A stretch of 64,000 nucleotides of DNA. It comes from Panonychus citri. Its lineage: Eukaryota; Arthropoda; Arachnida; Trombidiformes; Tetranychidae. A program made the translations under genes and the position numbers. Shown piece by piece: positions 1 to 11,562 of this stretch. The notes beneath the pieces are model-generated. The model worked only from the letters and a program-made list of their open reading frames with translations, ran no database searches and had not been told where the DNA came from. The DNA lies in NCBI RefSeq assembly GCF_014898815.1, contig NW_026515545.1, positions 1,612,001 to 1,676,000 on the forward strand. The letters are read 5' to 3'. Every line of letters begins with the position of its first letter. The first letter of the stretch is position 1.

Positions 1-3000
1 TAGCACTTTTTGAGTATCTTTTTCGATTATACTCTCGATTTCTTGTTGTTCACAATCTTCAGGTTCTTCCTCTTCAATGATTGAAGATGGAGTAACTCCA
101 TCTTTCATTGATTTGCACCCATTTAAATATTTGTCGAAATGATCATCACTCATTTCTCCTTGTTTTCTGTGAGCCCACTCATTTGATCGAGAAAAGCAAT
201 CAGCTGGATGTAGATAACCTTTTAAATATTCAATGTCGAAATCGAATTCAGCTAAATCACTTTGCCATCTCATGATTCGAGTGACTTTGAATCTTTTCTT
301 TTTCAACTCACAAAGAGCATGATGATCGGTGACAACTGTGAATTTCTTGTGTCTGAGGAAATGTGAGAATTTTTGACACGCATAAACTACTGCTGCACAT
401 TCTTTTTCTGTAACACGATAAGAATATTGATGTTTCGCCAATTTAGATCCAAAGAAATAAATTGGATTCCAAGTATCATTTTCATCTTTTTGTGTTAACA
501 CACCACCAATTGCGACTGCTGATGCATCCACTAGTAATCTTGTTTCTCTCTCCGGATAGAAATGAGATAACATACAACGTTTAGTTAACTCTGATTTCAA
601 TTTATTCCAAGCTTCCAGTGATTTTCCTTCTACGTGAATTGGCGCAGATTTATATTGCTTTTTCACTAGATCTTGTAAAGGTGCTGCTATTATCGAATAG
701 TCTTTGATGAATCTTGAGAAATAGTTGAAAAGTCCGAGATGAGATCGGATCTGAGCTTGAGAAGTAGGAGGATTAAGGGCCTTAATCCTCGCTACTTTCT
801 TCGGATCTGGTCGAACAGTTTTTCCTGAGACTAAATGTCCAAGACAAACAAATTCTGTTACTCCTGCTTTTAATTTTTCCACTCGATTTTTAAATCCATA
901 GACGGAAAGTGCGTTAATTACTTTTCTTGTATTATCACACAATTGATCAATTGTTTTTCCATATATCACGATGTCGTCGAAATATCCAAAACAACATGTA
1001 TATCTTAATTCACCTAAGATTTTGCATATAACTTCCACGAAATATGAAGGTGCGTCTGCTAAACCCATTGGCAAACGTTTGTATCGATAGCATCCATCTT
1101 CAGTTACAAAACTCGTTTTGTCTCTTTCTTCTTCAGGTATTTCTAATTGGTAATAGCCTTGAGCTAAATCCAATGTTGTGAAATAATTGTTTCCTTTCAA
1201 TTGATTGATGGCATCATCAATGTTTGGAACTGGAAATTGTCTTTTGTTTACCATTTTATTTAAATCGATGTACGAAGTGACCATCCTCCAGGTACCATCG
1301 GGTTTGGGGACTACGAAGGCTGGAGCACCTCCACCCATATCGGAGTCCTCAATAATACCATTCTCTTTGAATTCTTTAATTATTTTTCTAATTTCGGTTT
1401 TCATCTTCTCGCTTGAACGAAAAGGTTTTGATTTTGGAATCTCTTTGTTACCAATATCGATTTTAAATTTTGTGACAGAGGCTGGAACACATCCAATGTC
1501 GAATTTATGTTTCGAAAATGAATTTGATGATTCGATTAACACTCGATAAATTTTTCTTTTATCTTCTTCACTCAATTCAGGATTAATTTGAGTCCATAAT
1601 TTTTGTTTAATATCGGGAACAAATTCTGGAAGATCGATTGAAGTTTCTTTAAACTCTTCCACCAGATTAATCATTTTATCTTTTTCTTCTGGATATTCAG
1701 TTTCCACAAATTTCACTGTGTTTATCCTGAAGACTCTTTCTTCAAGTAAACTTTCATTTGATGATTGAGGTAAATAGAAAATTTTGGACATGTCAGCTTT
1801 CTCTCCATACCAATTGACAATTAACCTTTCGAAATCATTTCGATTCGGTTGTTGGATAATTAATTCATAATTTTGATTATTGTTGAACTGTAATAGTTGA
1901 TACGGTTTCTTTGGCCCATTTGCCTTGATAATAAGTTCTGTGTACTTTATGATATTTTCACCAATGATAATATCATTCGATAGATCCTTTATCACATAAG
2001 CGGCCATTATCGTAGATTCATTCCCTTTATAAACTTGTAACGGGATAAAAGCATCACATTGAACAGGAGAAGAATCAATTGCTTGAAACTTGAGACTGAA
2101 AGGATAAGCTGGAAATCCCAATTTACTTGCGATATCGAAATTAATTAAAGTCGTACAAGCTCCGGTATCAATGAGACCTCTTATCGTTGTTACCTGGTTG
2201 TTCAGTACCCTGATATCGATCATTGGATGACGTCCGTCATCCGATGATCTGGTAGCACTGAACAACTTCGCTACTCCCATAGTATTTTTATCATCTTCAT
2301 CGTTAACTTGATCATCATAATTAGCATAACTCACGTTATTTTGCCTTTGGTTAGTTGATTGATTATGATTTGGATAGTTTCGTTGTTGATTGTTGGTTTG
2401 TTGGATTTGATTGTTGACTTGATTTGGATTAGAACTTTGTTCTTGTTTATTCGGAACCTTTTGTCCCTCTTCTTCCATTCGTTTCCAACAATTTGCTTCA
2501 TTGTGACCATTTTTATTACACCTTGGACAGTATTTAACATAACCATTTGAACTTTGGGGTCTTGGTTGATAACCTTGATTACCTTTTGGTTGATAACCTT
2601 GATTACTTCCCCAAGGTCTTGACCCTTTATAATTTGGTGATATTGGTCGTTGTTGTTGATTTTGCCCTTGAGTTCGTGACTCATTGACATTTGTACTTTT
2701 ATTCAAATTTTTCACTTTCTGCCAATACCCAATTATTTTGCTTTTCAACGCTTCTAAATCCATCACAATCTTTTCTGGAATGACTTCGTTTTGAAGATCA
2801 ATTGGAAGTGTTGTAGCTAATAAAAGCGATTTCACTTTATCATCCACATTCGGATAGACGATTTTTGTTGCACTTTCAAATTTCTTGAAAAATTCCATAG
2901 GATTTTCTGTTAACATGTATTTCTTTTGGAGAATAACATACAAAGCTTCAGTTACATCCGAAGTTGATATTGTTGATCCTCGAACTGCTTCTTTCCATTC

Positions 3001-3684
3001 ATTATAAGATAAAAATGGAGATTTTTGTCTTAGCGACTCAGCCACTCTTCTCGGTTCACCTTGTAGTAAAACTGTTGTATATTCGATCCACGATTCTTTC
3101 GTTGGATCTAAAATTCTCAAATCATATTCAACTGCTTCGAGAAATTCAGAAAACGTACAATTTCTTGACGGGAATTCTCTCTTATTTAAACGATCACGAG
3201 CCAACATCGCTGCCATTGATAATTTGTTTTCCTTTTCGTTGTTGGGTCTGAAATTCATTCTTGAAAATCGATCCATTGTAGAGAATTGATTTGCCAACAT
3301 TGTTGCTTGCGGTAAACTTATTTCAAGATCCATGAATTGATCTCTTGTGTATAAACTTAAAGATTCAATAGCTGTTACCTTTGCTTCAATTAACCTTGTT
3401 AACGTTTCAAAGGTATAACCATCTCTTCTTAACTTTATACCATCCTGCCACTTTATTGGAACATCTCTCTTTATATCGATCTGATCAGGAATATCGGCGT
3501 TTTCGTATAAATATTGAACAACATGAGCTTCGATTAACTCTTGTCCCAACATCTCATTCGTTTTACTATTCACTTTGATGATTCCCCATTCATTTGCTGC
3601 TGTAACTAATTGCTCGCGATTGAGTCCCTCAATCGCGGCTTTTAGCCTTTGAGACGACGATGAGCTACCTTCACTGGCTTGCAT
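1..3684 (-). CDS. Ty3/gypsy retrotransposon gag-pol polyprotein, partial at left edge
   Basis: One uninterrupted minus-strand frame of 1,228 codons opens at the ATG at 3684 and runs off the window at position 1. In order it holds a gag-like N-terminal half, a CX2CX4HX4C zinc knuckle near 2510-2550, an aspartic protease with LIDTGA (about 2160-2175), a reverse transcriptase with the VPKPDGTWRMV block, the TLDLAQGYYQL block, RLPMGLADAP and FDD (973-981), and an RNase H domain beginning RLLVDAS near 520-550. Frame agreement was checked between the ATG, the protease DTG and the RT FDD. Gag and pol are fused without a frameshift. Integrase and the other LTR must lie left of the window. The order protease-RT-RNase H with an FDD active site fits Ty3/gypsy (Metaviridae) rather than Copia or Bel/Pao. 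The open frame suggests a young insertion. Confidence 0.93.
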   Translation of the reverse strand, partial: MQASEGSSSSSQRLKAAIEGLNREQLVTAANEWGIIKVNSKTNEMLGQELIEAHVVQYLYENADIPDQIDIKRDVPIKWQDGIKLRRDGYTFETLTRLIEAKVTAIESLSLYTRDQFMDLEISLPQATMLANQFSTMDRFSRMNFRPNNEKENKLSMAAMLARDRLNKREFPSRNCTFSEFLEAVEYDLRILDPTKESWIEYTTVLLQGEPRRVAESLRQKSPFLSYNEWKEAVRGSTISTSDVTEALYVILQKKYMLTENPMEFFKKFESATKIVYPNVDDKVKSLLLATTLPIDLQNEVIPEKIVMDLEALKSKIIGYWQKVKNLNKSTNVNESRTQGQNQQQRPISPNYKGSRPWGSNQGYQPKGNQGYQPRPQSSNGYVKYCPRCNKNGHNEANCWKRMEEEGQKVPNKQEQSSNPNQVNNQIQQTNNQQRNYPNHNQSTNQRQNNVSYANYDDQVNDEDDKNTMGVAKLFSATRSSDDGRHPMIDIRVLNNQVTTIRGLIDTGACTTLINFDIASKLGFPAYPFSLKFQAIDSSPVQCDAFIPLQVYKGNESTIMAAYVIKDLSNDIIIGENIIKYTELIIKANGPKKPYQLLQFNNNQNYELIIQQPNRNDFERLIVNWYGEKADMSKIFYLPQSSNESLLEERVFRINTVKFVETEYPEEKDKMINLVEEFKETSIDLPEFVPDIKQKLWTQINPELSEEDKRKIYRVLIESSNSFSKHKFDIGCVPASVTKFKIDIGNKEIPKSKPFRSSEKMKTEIRKIIKEFKENGIIEDSDMGGGAPAFVVPKPDGTWRMVTSYIDLNKMVNKRQFPVPNIDDAINQLKGNNYFTTLDLAQGYYQLEIPEEERDKTSFVTEDGCYRYKRLPMGLADAPSYFVEVICKILGELRYTCCFGYFDDIVIYGKTIDQLCDNTRKVINALSVYGFKNRVEKLKAGVTEFVCLGHLVSGKTVRPDPKKVARIKALNPPTSQAQIRSHLGLFNYFSRFIKDYSIIAAPLQDLVKKQYKSAPIHVEGKSLEAWNKLKSELTKRCMLSHFYPERETRLLVDASAVAIGGVLTQKDENDTWNPIYFFGSKLAKHQYSYRVTEKECAAVVYACQKFSHFLRHKKFTVVTDHHALCELKKKRFKVTRIMRWQSDLAEFDFDIEYLKGYLHPADCFSRSNEWAHRKQGEMSDDHFDKYLNGCKSMKDGVTPSSIIEEEEPEDCEQQEIESIIEKDTQKVL

Positions 3685-4024
3685 TTTAATACAATGAATT
3701 TTGTATTTGATTAACAATTGCTTTTTATCTCTTTAAATTGATGAGTAATGTTCAAACTTGTGACTTGTAAAGATGATGTAGATTTTGATGATTAATAGTT
3801 GGTTTATACTTGTGACTTTAAAGTTGACTTTGATTTCTCATGAATGAGAGTTTGATATTTGGCTTTTTTTTTTGTGATTTTGAAAACGTGGTTTCAGAAA
3901 ATTCAATTGGAAATATAAAACTGATAAAGGTTTATATTTATTTGGGTTTGGTTGATTCTTCCTGAATTCACCTTCCAAACCTACCAATACATATATAGCT
4001 TTATTGTCTAAGACACGTGCACCT

Positions 4025-4140
4025 GAGATAGAGTAACTCTATCTCTCAATTGAAGTTATAGGATAAAGTAACTTTATCCTAACCTTTGTTATTGCTGGTT
4101 GATGAAGGTCAAAAGGTTTGGATGAAGTAACTTCATCCAA
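4025..4140. repeat. Three tandem perfect palindromes in the element leader
   Basis: Three hairpins lie at 4025-4045 (arm GAGATAGAGT), 4059-4081 (arm AGGATAAAGT plus one more pair) and 4118-4140 (arm TTGGATGAAGT). Each has perfect 10-11 bp arms around a single A, so all share the core AGTAACT. They lie between the primer binding site and gag, where retroelement RNAs often carry packaging or dimerisation structure. Similar palindromes occur inside the coding frame at 75-110, 762-797, 2219-2248 and 3615-3637. Confidence 0.85.
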
Positions 4141-4210
4141 TCCAAAACTGAACCTTAATCTTTAGCACCGCCTGATCACTGCGACAAAATAACACTTCAC
4201 TGAAACACGA

Positions 4211-4223
4211 GGCATCTCCACCA
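4211..4223 (-). other. Primer binding site of the gypsy element, tRNA-Ala type
   Basis: On the plus strand the 13 bases GGCATCTCCACCA equal the 3' end plus CCA of animal tRNA-Ala, so the minus strand is a perfect primer binding site. It lies 527 bp upstream of the gag ATG, just inside the expected LTR edge. This is seen directly; primer use is inferred. Confidence 0.78.
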
Positions 4224-4225
4224 TT

Positions 4226-4548
4226 TGTAAGGACAACATTGACAATAGATCGAATCAGTTTGAAATGTAGATTTTAATAAACGAAAGGTAATTATTTCAA
4301 AAGGTACACAAAAGCTTAATGATTATTGGATAGGATTAGAGGTTAGTAAAGGTTGAATCAAAAGTAATTAAGGTGATTAGTGAAACATAATTGAAGTACA
4401 AAGGGTAATTGTATATTAAAGGGTAACTCGGAAGTGGATTGAGTTGTCAATCCAATTCACCCTTAATATATACAAGAGTTTACGTAAAAATGATTACAAA
4501 GGTGTCGCTGTGTTCTAAGCGCGTATATTTAAAGATAATTACAACACA
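4226..4548 (-). repeat. Probable 5' LTR of the gypsy element
   Basis: The inner edge is set by the primer binding site: two bases beyond it the minus strand reads ...CCTTACA, a typical CA end. The outer edge is not certain, because the partner LTR is outside the window; a minus-strand TGTTGTAA at about 4548 is the best TG start and would give an LTR of about 323 bp. No target duplication can be checked from one end. Confidence 0.4.
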
Positions 4549-6006
4549 AATAAAGCCTAATCCCTTAACAATTATTATTATTTTTATTAAACTGATTGTT
4601 TAGTTTTTCTCTCATCTAACAATCAATTGAATAATTATCATGATAGAAAACGATTACCTTAAATAAATTAATGGGTTAAACTAATTGTGACAACAATTTG
4701 ATTTAATCAAAATTAAGATGTTCTCCTACTTCGATTGACAAGTTTCATTCATTAAATTAACTTGACAATAATAATAATACGTTTTTCTTTTATCATTATT
4801 ATCATTTTACATTAATGATGATTATGATTATTACCATTGGAATAGTCTATTAAAATTCATGTTTCCTTGCAGTCGCTTTTATATAAATTTTCTTGCCTCA
4901 TTTCAGTTCATATTTATCATTTAGATTGAACAGTTTGAATTGTTCACAATTTGAAGATTGATGATGATGATTTCGTTTTAATTTACTTATTACCAACATG
5001 ATATTATTACCATAATATCCCTGTTATCTACTTCCCCCTTGCTCATGATCAAAACTAAACAAAATCAACCAACTAATTGTTAAATATTATTGCGAATTAA
5101 CTTGTAATAGGATTAACGTGTAAATAATTTAGTGTATATTAGATTGAAATGACTTCTCCCTTTAACTATTTCATTACAACTCGTCCTCTTTTTTCATTTC
5201 ATCTCCTGGCATTTGAACTTGCTTTTTTCTCATCCTTCTCTCATCTTCTTTATCTTCATATTTATCCCCTTTCATCTTCCGGAATTGAATTCAGGTCTTC
5301 CAGTAATCATTCAGTTTTCTTTTTTTTTCACAATCGACATCACCAAGGCCGAAGTTGCCTCTTCATCTTATCATCTCATCATCATTTTCATCTTTAGTGT
5401 TCATTTCTTTTCATTTGCATTTTTTTTGGCTAACACACCGACTCTTTTATCCATGAAATCTTAATCCTATCCTTCATGAAGCAATAAAGTCTGAAACGAG
5501 TTTCTTGGTTATATGAAATTTTGAGATTATATTTCGTTATCATGTTTTGCTAGATTCTCTGTTTTCATTGATACCATGATAATATTTTGTCTAGAAAACA
5601 TATTAATTGTTTCAACTATTCAATTGTTATATGAAAAAAATTGAACTCAATCGAACCAGGTTTTAAATTGTCGATTAATTAAGATTATCTAATCAGCTCT
5701 TTATTAATCATCTTAATTTAGCTTAATAGTATCAATTATTTATCTTAATTCTCATGATAATGATTGATATTAGGAAGATTTAATTACAAATGATGAAACA
5801 AACAAAATCCAACCAGTTGATATTTAATTCGTGACAGTTTTTATATTTTATTTACCATAATTATGAATTTAAATCGATGAGTTTTTGTATATTTGATTGT
5901 GATATTAATATTATTTAATCGTGAGATAATCATGTTTATTTAAATTTGTTACCTTTATAATTGGTTCACAAATTAATCATTTATTTATCTTGTCCTCTAT
6001 TTACAG
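4549..6006 (+). other. Probable intron of the mixed-lineage kinase gene; no other gene seen
   Basis: AT-rich sequence without a convincing coding exon. The short open frames here (for example near 5149-5464) are pyrimidine-rich and low complexity. The next exon begins in the middle of a kinase domain after a clear acceptor at 6005-6006, so this stretch and the antisense gypsy element probably sit in one intron whose 5' exons lie left of the window. Confidence 0.55.
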
Positions 6007-8126
6007 TTTGCTGGAATACGGATTCACATTCTAGGCCAAGTTTTGGGGATATTTTAAATCAGCTGGAAAGCATATCAAAATCTCAGTTTACTGTAACAAC
6101 TCAAGAATCATTTGATGAACTTCAGGATAGCTGGAAAAATGAAATCAAAGAGATTTTAGAACAATTAAAGTGCAAAGAAAAAGAACTACGAAATCGTGAA
6201 GAAGAAATATCGAAAGCAATAACTCGGCAGAAAATTCAAGATGAGCAACTTCGTCAGCGAGAAAAGGAGATTCGTGAACGAGAATTTCAATTATTGGAAA
6301 GGTATTCAATCAAAATGATCGTTTTCTTTTCATAATTATTATTATGATTCTTCTTGTTTACTTGTTAATTGTAAAAGAAAGAGAACTAACATGTGATTAT
6401 TTATTCTTGTTTCTTTTTCACTTTATATATATAAAAAATCTTTCATGGTGCTTATCTACTTTGCTATTTGATTGACAACTAAGAGAGTTAAATATCATCA
6501 TTGCTACGCAACAATTACCTGTACCGACACGAAGGAAAGGAAAATTTGCCGAGAAAAAGTTGATAAAACTGTTGAAATCTTCCGGTGCTGGGCAGCATGC
6601 GTTTATCAGCACCCCGAGTGATTTCAGACACAACATAACAGTCCAACCTGAACACCCTTCACCTTATCGTTTACAATGTTCACCCTCTAGCCCGGAATCA
6701 CCTCCTTCATCTCCCTCAGTTCTTAGACTCAGAGCTTATGCTCGTAAGTGATTTATTTGCTTTATCCTGTTTTTCCTCAAGATTATTCATCTTGATTCTA
6801 AATTATTTTTCTCTTCTTCCCAGTTCCCCAAAGTGGACCTAAAGGAAAAACATGGGGACCAAGTAGTTGCCATCAAAAAGAACGGGTCACTTTACATCCG
6901 CATAAAGTTTTCGTTGATCAATCCGCTCAAATAAAAGGTTCAAAAAGTGCACCAAATCTGGATAAATCTAGAATACTTGTCACTCCGTCAAGGATATCAT
7001 CTGATGACTCGAGTAAGTAACTGTAATTAAATTTAATGGTGAGGATTAAACAACAATTTCCCTTTTCCATATTTGTAAATAACTGATTTTTTTTTCTTTT
7101 TAAATCAATCTAATGGAATCTCTTACCTTTCTTTTCGTTTCTTTGTTCGATTCAGGCGAAGGCTGTAATGTTGGCACTTATACAAATGAAACAAATTATC
7201 ATCGTTCAGATAAAAAGTCCAAAAAAAGCTCCTTTATTAAAGCTGGGATAAAATTGGCTGGTTCAATTGGATTGGATTTACGATCTCGTATTTTTGATAA
7301 GAAAGGTGGAAACTCACCAATCGAGTCTCGAAATGATCACCATGGTATCTATGATAGGAAGGGTTCATCTAATGGAACCAGTGTCGGTGGAATCTACGCT
7401 AAACATGCAACGTACCATGGAACAACAAAAAATTCATTACGACCTTCGTTGATGACAACATTAAACGCTTATGCTGATAATAATGAACGGATAACCAGTA
7501 ATGGATCGAACGATGTTGATTGTGCCAATAATTACATCCAAGTGACCAAGAATAGTGATCTCAAAAATAACCCGAACTCCTCTTACAATATTACCTTTGA
7601 TAGACGTAAATCATCAACTACAAGTACTGACAGTGATTTTCTAGCTCAAAGTCATGCTCCATCTCCAAGAATATACAGATCCTACCATCGAACCTCGTCT
7701 AGTGCTTCAATCAGTTCATCCTCTGTGAATCCATCTTTCGATCCTGGTGAAGGTGATTGTGTCGATGTGATCAATCCGAACACGGTAACTTTCAATCTAG
7801 TTACTAGCCAAGGACTTCAAAGACCAACGACATTAAATTTAACCAACTCATCAATTCAACCCAACGAACGAAACCATCATCATCACTGTGATTGTCATAA
7901 ATCATCCTCATGCTCACCATCAACTCCCATCTCCCAGACCAGTCAATGTATTGATAGTTACAATACTCCCTCGGGCTCATCATCACCTCACAAGACTGTT
8001 TGGTTCAAAATTAAAGATCCTAAAGTCACTCTATTGGATATTCCCACTGAAGGTCAATCTCAAGACGGAACAGTTCCTTTGGCCGCTTTACTTTCGGAAG
8101 AAAAAACCAAAACAAGCTCCTTATGA
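6007..8126 (+). CDS. slpr: Mixed-lineage kinase (MAP3K9-11/slipper type), C-terminal part
   Basis: Four exons are read: 6007-6301, 6484-6743, 6824-7012 and 7156-8126, with phases 1-2, 2, 1 and 1 that join cleanly. The first begins with CW....RPSF, the end of a protein kinase domain (subdomain XI), followed by a long charged coiled coil rich in KEKELRNREEEI that corresponds to the MLK leucine-zipper region. Later exons carry the MLK-conserved STPSDFRHNITVQ, KGKTWGPSSCHQKER and SKSAPNLDK blocks, then a long Ser/Asn-rich tail with a His-rich patch and stop TGA at 8124. MLKs are JNK-pathway MAP3Ks activated by Rac/Cdc42. The SH3 domain and the catalytic part of the kinase are not in the window, so this is a partial gene, not necessarily a broken one. 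Confidence 0.88.
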
Positions 8127-9745
8127 CTCTCTTACTAGAAGTCACAATTTACCCACAAACGACAATTAATTATAAATTTGAAGCAAAATAATTATCACAA
8201 TTACCAAGTCACAAAATTCAAAGGCAACTAATAATTAATCCGATGTCAATTTCATCTTATACAAACTACTCTAAGTGTCAGATAAACATAAACATGAGGC
8301 GATTTAACTTAAATTTAACTACAATTAGTTTTAACAATGATGATGATTTGCAAATCATTAATTTGATTCAACTATTAAGCTACTATTTTCATACTAATTT
8401 TATTGATACCAATTTAATTTGATTGATAAACTCAAATTATCAAGTATCTAAAAGATTCAGTCATATTTAATTATTCAACAGTCAATTTAACCTAATTAGT
8501 TAATCACACACAATTAGTTTTGATAACTTTCACAATTGAAACAAAAAAATTATTTTACTAACAATTATTATCATTAATGATTCTGCAAATCAATTATCAT
8601 CTTATATTTTTCAATCACTATCTAAATTTTTCAATTGTAAACCGTCCGGAGAAATGTAATCTACAATTTATAGATTATTTTTAAATTATTATGAAATGAT
8701 TAACTAATTGTAGAAATGATTCTACAAGAAAACAATCAGATCATATATTTACACTTCTCCTAACGGTAAATTTATATTTATACACTTTACTAACTTAATG
8801 CATTTCAATTGACTGATCAACAAAATTTTCTTACCCCACAACTATATTTAAATCCGGTTAACTATCAATTGCTGTGTTTAATTTTTTTGTCAATTTTTAA
8901 TTATTTACGTTTGTTTCTCAATCTCTTAGCAATCAAAATAGATTCTACTTGAATATGTAATTAAGTTAATTGATGTAATCAGCTCATCACCTTTTCATTG
9001 TCATTCAGATTATTTCCTCCTCTGATTTTAATTGTTTTGTTAATTTCGAATCAAAATCTATCTTAATTGTTCATCTTTCGTTTACACCAAATTGTTTTTT
9101 TTTGTTTTCTCTGCTCATTTTCCCCTTTCCATTCCAAATCGCAATCAATGTGTAATCAGCAATTGAATTTTAATCAATGACAATCAACAAATTGCCAACT
9201 TAAAACCCATTCCAATGATTCTAGTTTCTCTTTTTAATCGCATTTAAAAGTTTTAATTTTCTTTTCTAATTATGTTATTTTCTCTCTCTCTCAACCATCA
9301 TCATTTCATCTGCATATTCATCAATCGATTACCGATAATCAACTAATTATTTTCACTGATTTTCCTTAATTTTTGTTTTCTTTTAATGTGATATTTTCCC
9401 CTGACTAACTTGAAGTAAATTCATGATTCTGATCATCGACTCTTCAACTAATCAACAAGTAATTCAACTTTTATTTAATGTAAATCGAGTCAAAATAAAG
9501 AAAATGCAAGTTCACAATTTGTAAATTGTCTCAATGTTTATCAAATTAACTTATATATATAACAATTAAGATGGACTTTGATTTATTGCTTTAAAAAAAA
9601 CATTGTCTAAACGTACAATAGATTGTTTCAATTATCGTATTTACAATCAACAAATTCTTAAATTAATATAATACACTGATTGTGGATGGTTGATATTACA
9701 GAGGATTTAGAATTGCATTAATATATTTATATAAATTATTGGTGA
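8127..9745. other. Intergenic, 3' ends of two convergent genes
   Basis: AT-rich DNA between the stops of the kinase (+) and PNPLA8 (-). It should contain both 3' UTRs. No coding exon, RNA gene or clear repeat was recognised. Confidence 0.6.
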
Positions 9746-11562
9746 TTAGACTTTGAGATCAGATCTCAACTGATCCATAATCAATTGAAAGGGTGACCTT
9801 TTCTCGTTTAGTGCTTTTGCCGCTTTGTTCAATTTGTATTCGTTTTTTCTTAGGTACATCGTAGCATCGGTTTGCATTTGTGTTAATTTCTCGGGACGAT
9901 TCTCATCAAGTGAGTACCATTGAGATAAGGCTGGATTGAAACGGAAATAAGTTCCAGGTTTGAGAAGATCTTGTAACAATCGATGAGGTCCTTCGGTGTC
10001 AGTTGCCGAATCGATTACTCGACTTATTTTTGTTCTTAAACTGGTTATAGCGGCTTTTTCCTCTTTCTTCAGGTTTAATGGTGAATATTTTCCACTTCCA
10101 ATTGAGACACATACGTGAATAGGCTCATTAGGCCAAAGAAGTTGAGCTTCGTGAATGGCAACGGGCGTCGGATTGTTTACTAAAACTCCACCATCTTGGT
10201 GGACATAATTGTCCAAAAGAAACTCTTCAAAATAACCTGGAGCAGCAGCTGAGGCTCTAATTGCTTGCCAAATTGCGTATTTACATGAACCCTCATAGTA
10301 GCTTAAAAATTTATCCGAGTGGTTATAGTTACGAAAAACAAAAGGCTGAATACTTGGAGTGTTGATCAATGCGGAAACGGTGACAAGTTTCGGCATATTT
10401 TCTTTTTGTGCCGTTTCGATTAAAGCTTTTTCCGGATAAACAGAACGTAATATTTTCTCCCAAACTGCAGTATCGTAATAGGCATGAGTCCAAAGAAGTC
10501 GACCAGCACCTCGAAGGACATCCTTTTGAAACATTTGCTCGGAACACTTTTGATACAATCGGATACACTCATCGATGTTTGTTTGAAGAGCTCCAAGTAA
10601 CATTGCTATAATTGCTCCGGTACTAACACCACAAATCAGGTCAAACAGTTGATGTATTGGTTTACCAGTGACTTTTTCCAATTGTCTCAGGATTTCAATG
10701 ATTACGATTCCTTTGGTTCCGCCGCCGTCGATACTTAATATTCGGATACCTCGACCTTTGGGTGGTGCAGCATATCCAAGTAGAGCAAGCGCTTGGCGAG
10801 CGTAGGCTTTCACTTTATTATCTTTGGTTTCATTAGCTAATTTAATGATGGACGTTGAAGCTCCTTCCTGAAGGCTGAATCCACAAGCTTCAGGATAATT
10901 TATGAGATGACGACACAGCTCTTGAAGAGCAACTGTTTGATTAATTGGTGTTTTAGCTTGTGACAAACTGACTATTAATTGACGACTTTTACTGGCCACT
11001 GAGCTACGACTTAACCTGGGTAAAGTAACATCAGGTGAGAGAACCGTTTTTTCTTGTTTATCACTAGATGATGGTGAAGATGAAGACGAGGATGAAGGTG
11101 GAGGTGTTGATGAAGGCAAAGATTGTGACGCTGGGGAGGATGTAGAATCTGTAAGAGCAATAAATAGACAAAAAAATGAGTCAAATAACAATCAATTAAA
11201 GTAAATTGGCTAATAAAAAAAAAGATCAACAAGTGATTACATTAGATGAAAGAGAAAAACTTACCTTCAGTTTGCATCCATTCAATAAATTGGCTATTCA
11301 AATCTTCATTAGCTGAAATTGCAACCGATTCATCAGATTCAGGGTTAACACCAGATTGTTCATCTTTAACCCTTTCATCCAATTGTTTAGTAATTTTAAC
11401 CGAGAATAATTTTGACTGTATAGAAACATCGTTATTCCAATTATCAGATTTGGTTAACCGTTTAATCAACTTATCCCAAGGTAAATTGAACCGATTAGTT
11501 GAGCTTCTCAATAATTCACGTAAGAACAAACCATTTGTAACCAATTTACCAGTTTTCATCAT
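9746..11562 (-). CDS. PNPLA8: Calcium-independent phospholipase A2-gamma (patatin-like phospholipase 8)
   Basis: Two exons, 11562-11265 and 11148-9746, give 566 residues with matching phase (G|AT). The patatin domain is complete: oxyanion motif DGGGTKG, nucleophile motif GVSTG and catalytic-aspartate motif DGGVLVNNP, with an Armadillo-like helical stretch before it and the typical PNPLA8 C-terminal tail (TYFRFNP...). The enzyme hydrolyses membrane phospholipids in mitochondria and peroxisomes. A Ser/Pro low-complexity linker lies at about residues 105-130, just after the intron. The start is the first of two adjacent ATGs at 11562; an upstream in-frame extension has no ATG. The N-terminal exon is basic and could be a mitochondrial presequence, which is an inference. 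It is shorter than the human protein (about 780 residues). Confidence 0.94.

Noticed and set aside
2560..2610. Short direct repeat GGTTGATAACCTTGATTAC
   Set aside because: Encodes a duplicated Asn-Gln-Gly-Tyr-Gln-Pro motif in the gag linker; ordinary low-complexity slippage, not a separate element.
5149..5464. Overlapping plus-strand open frames of 80 codons
   Set aside because: Phe/Ser/His-rich translation of a pyrimidine-rich stretch, no domain, inside a probable intron.
7804..8169. Minus- and plus-strand frames overlapping the kinase tail
   Set aside because: Other-frame shadows of the Ser/His-rich last exon of the kinase gene.
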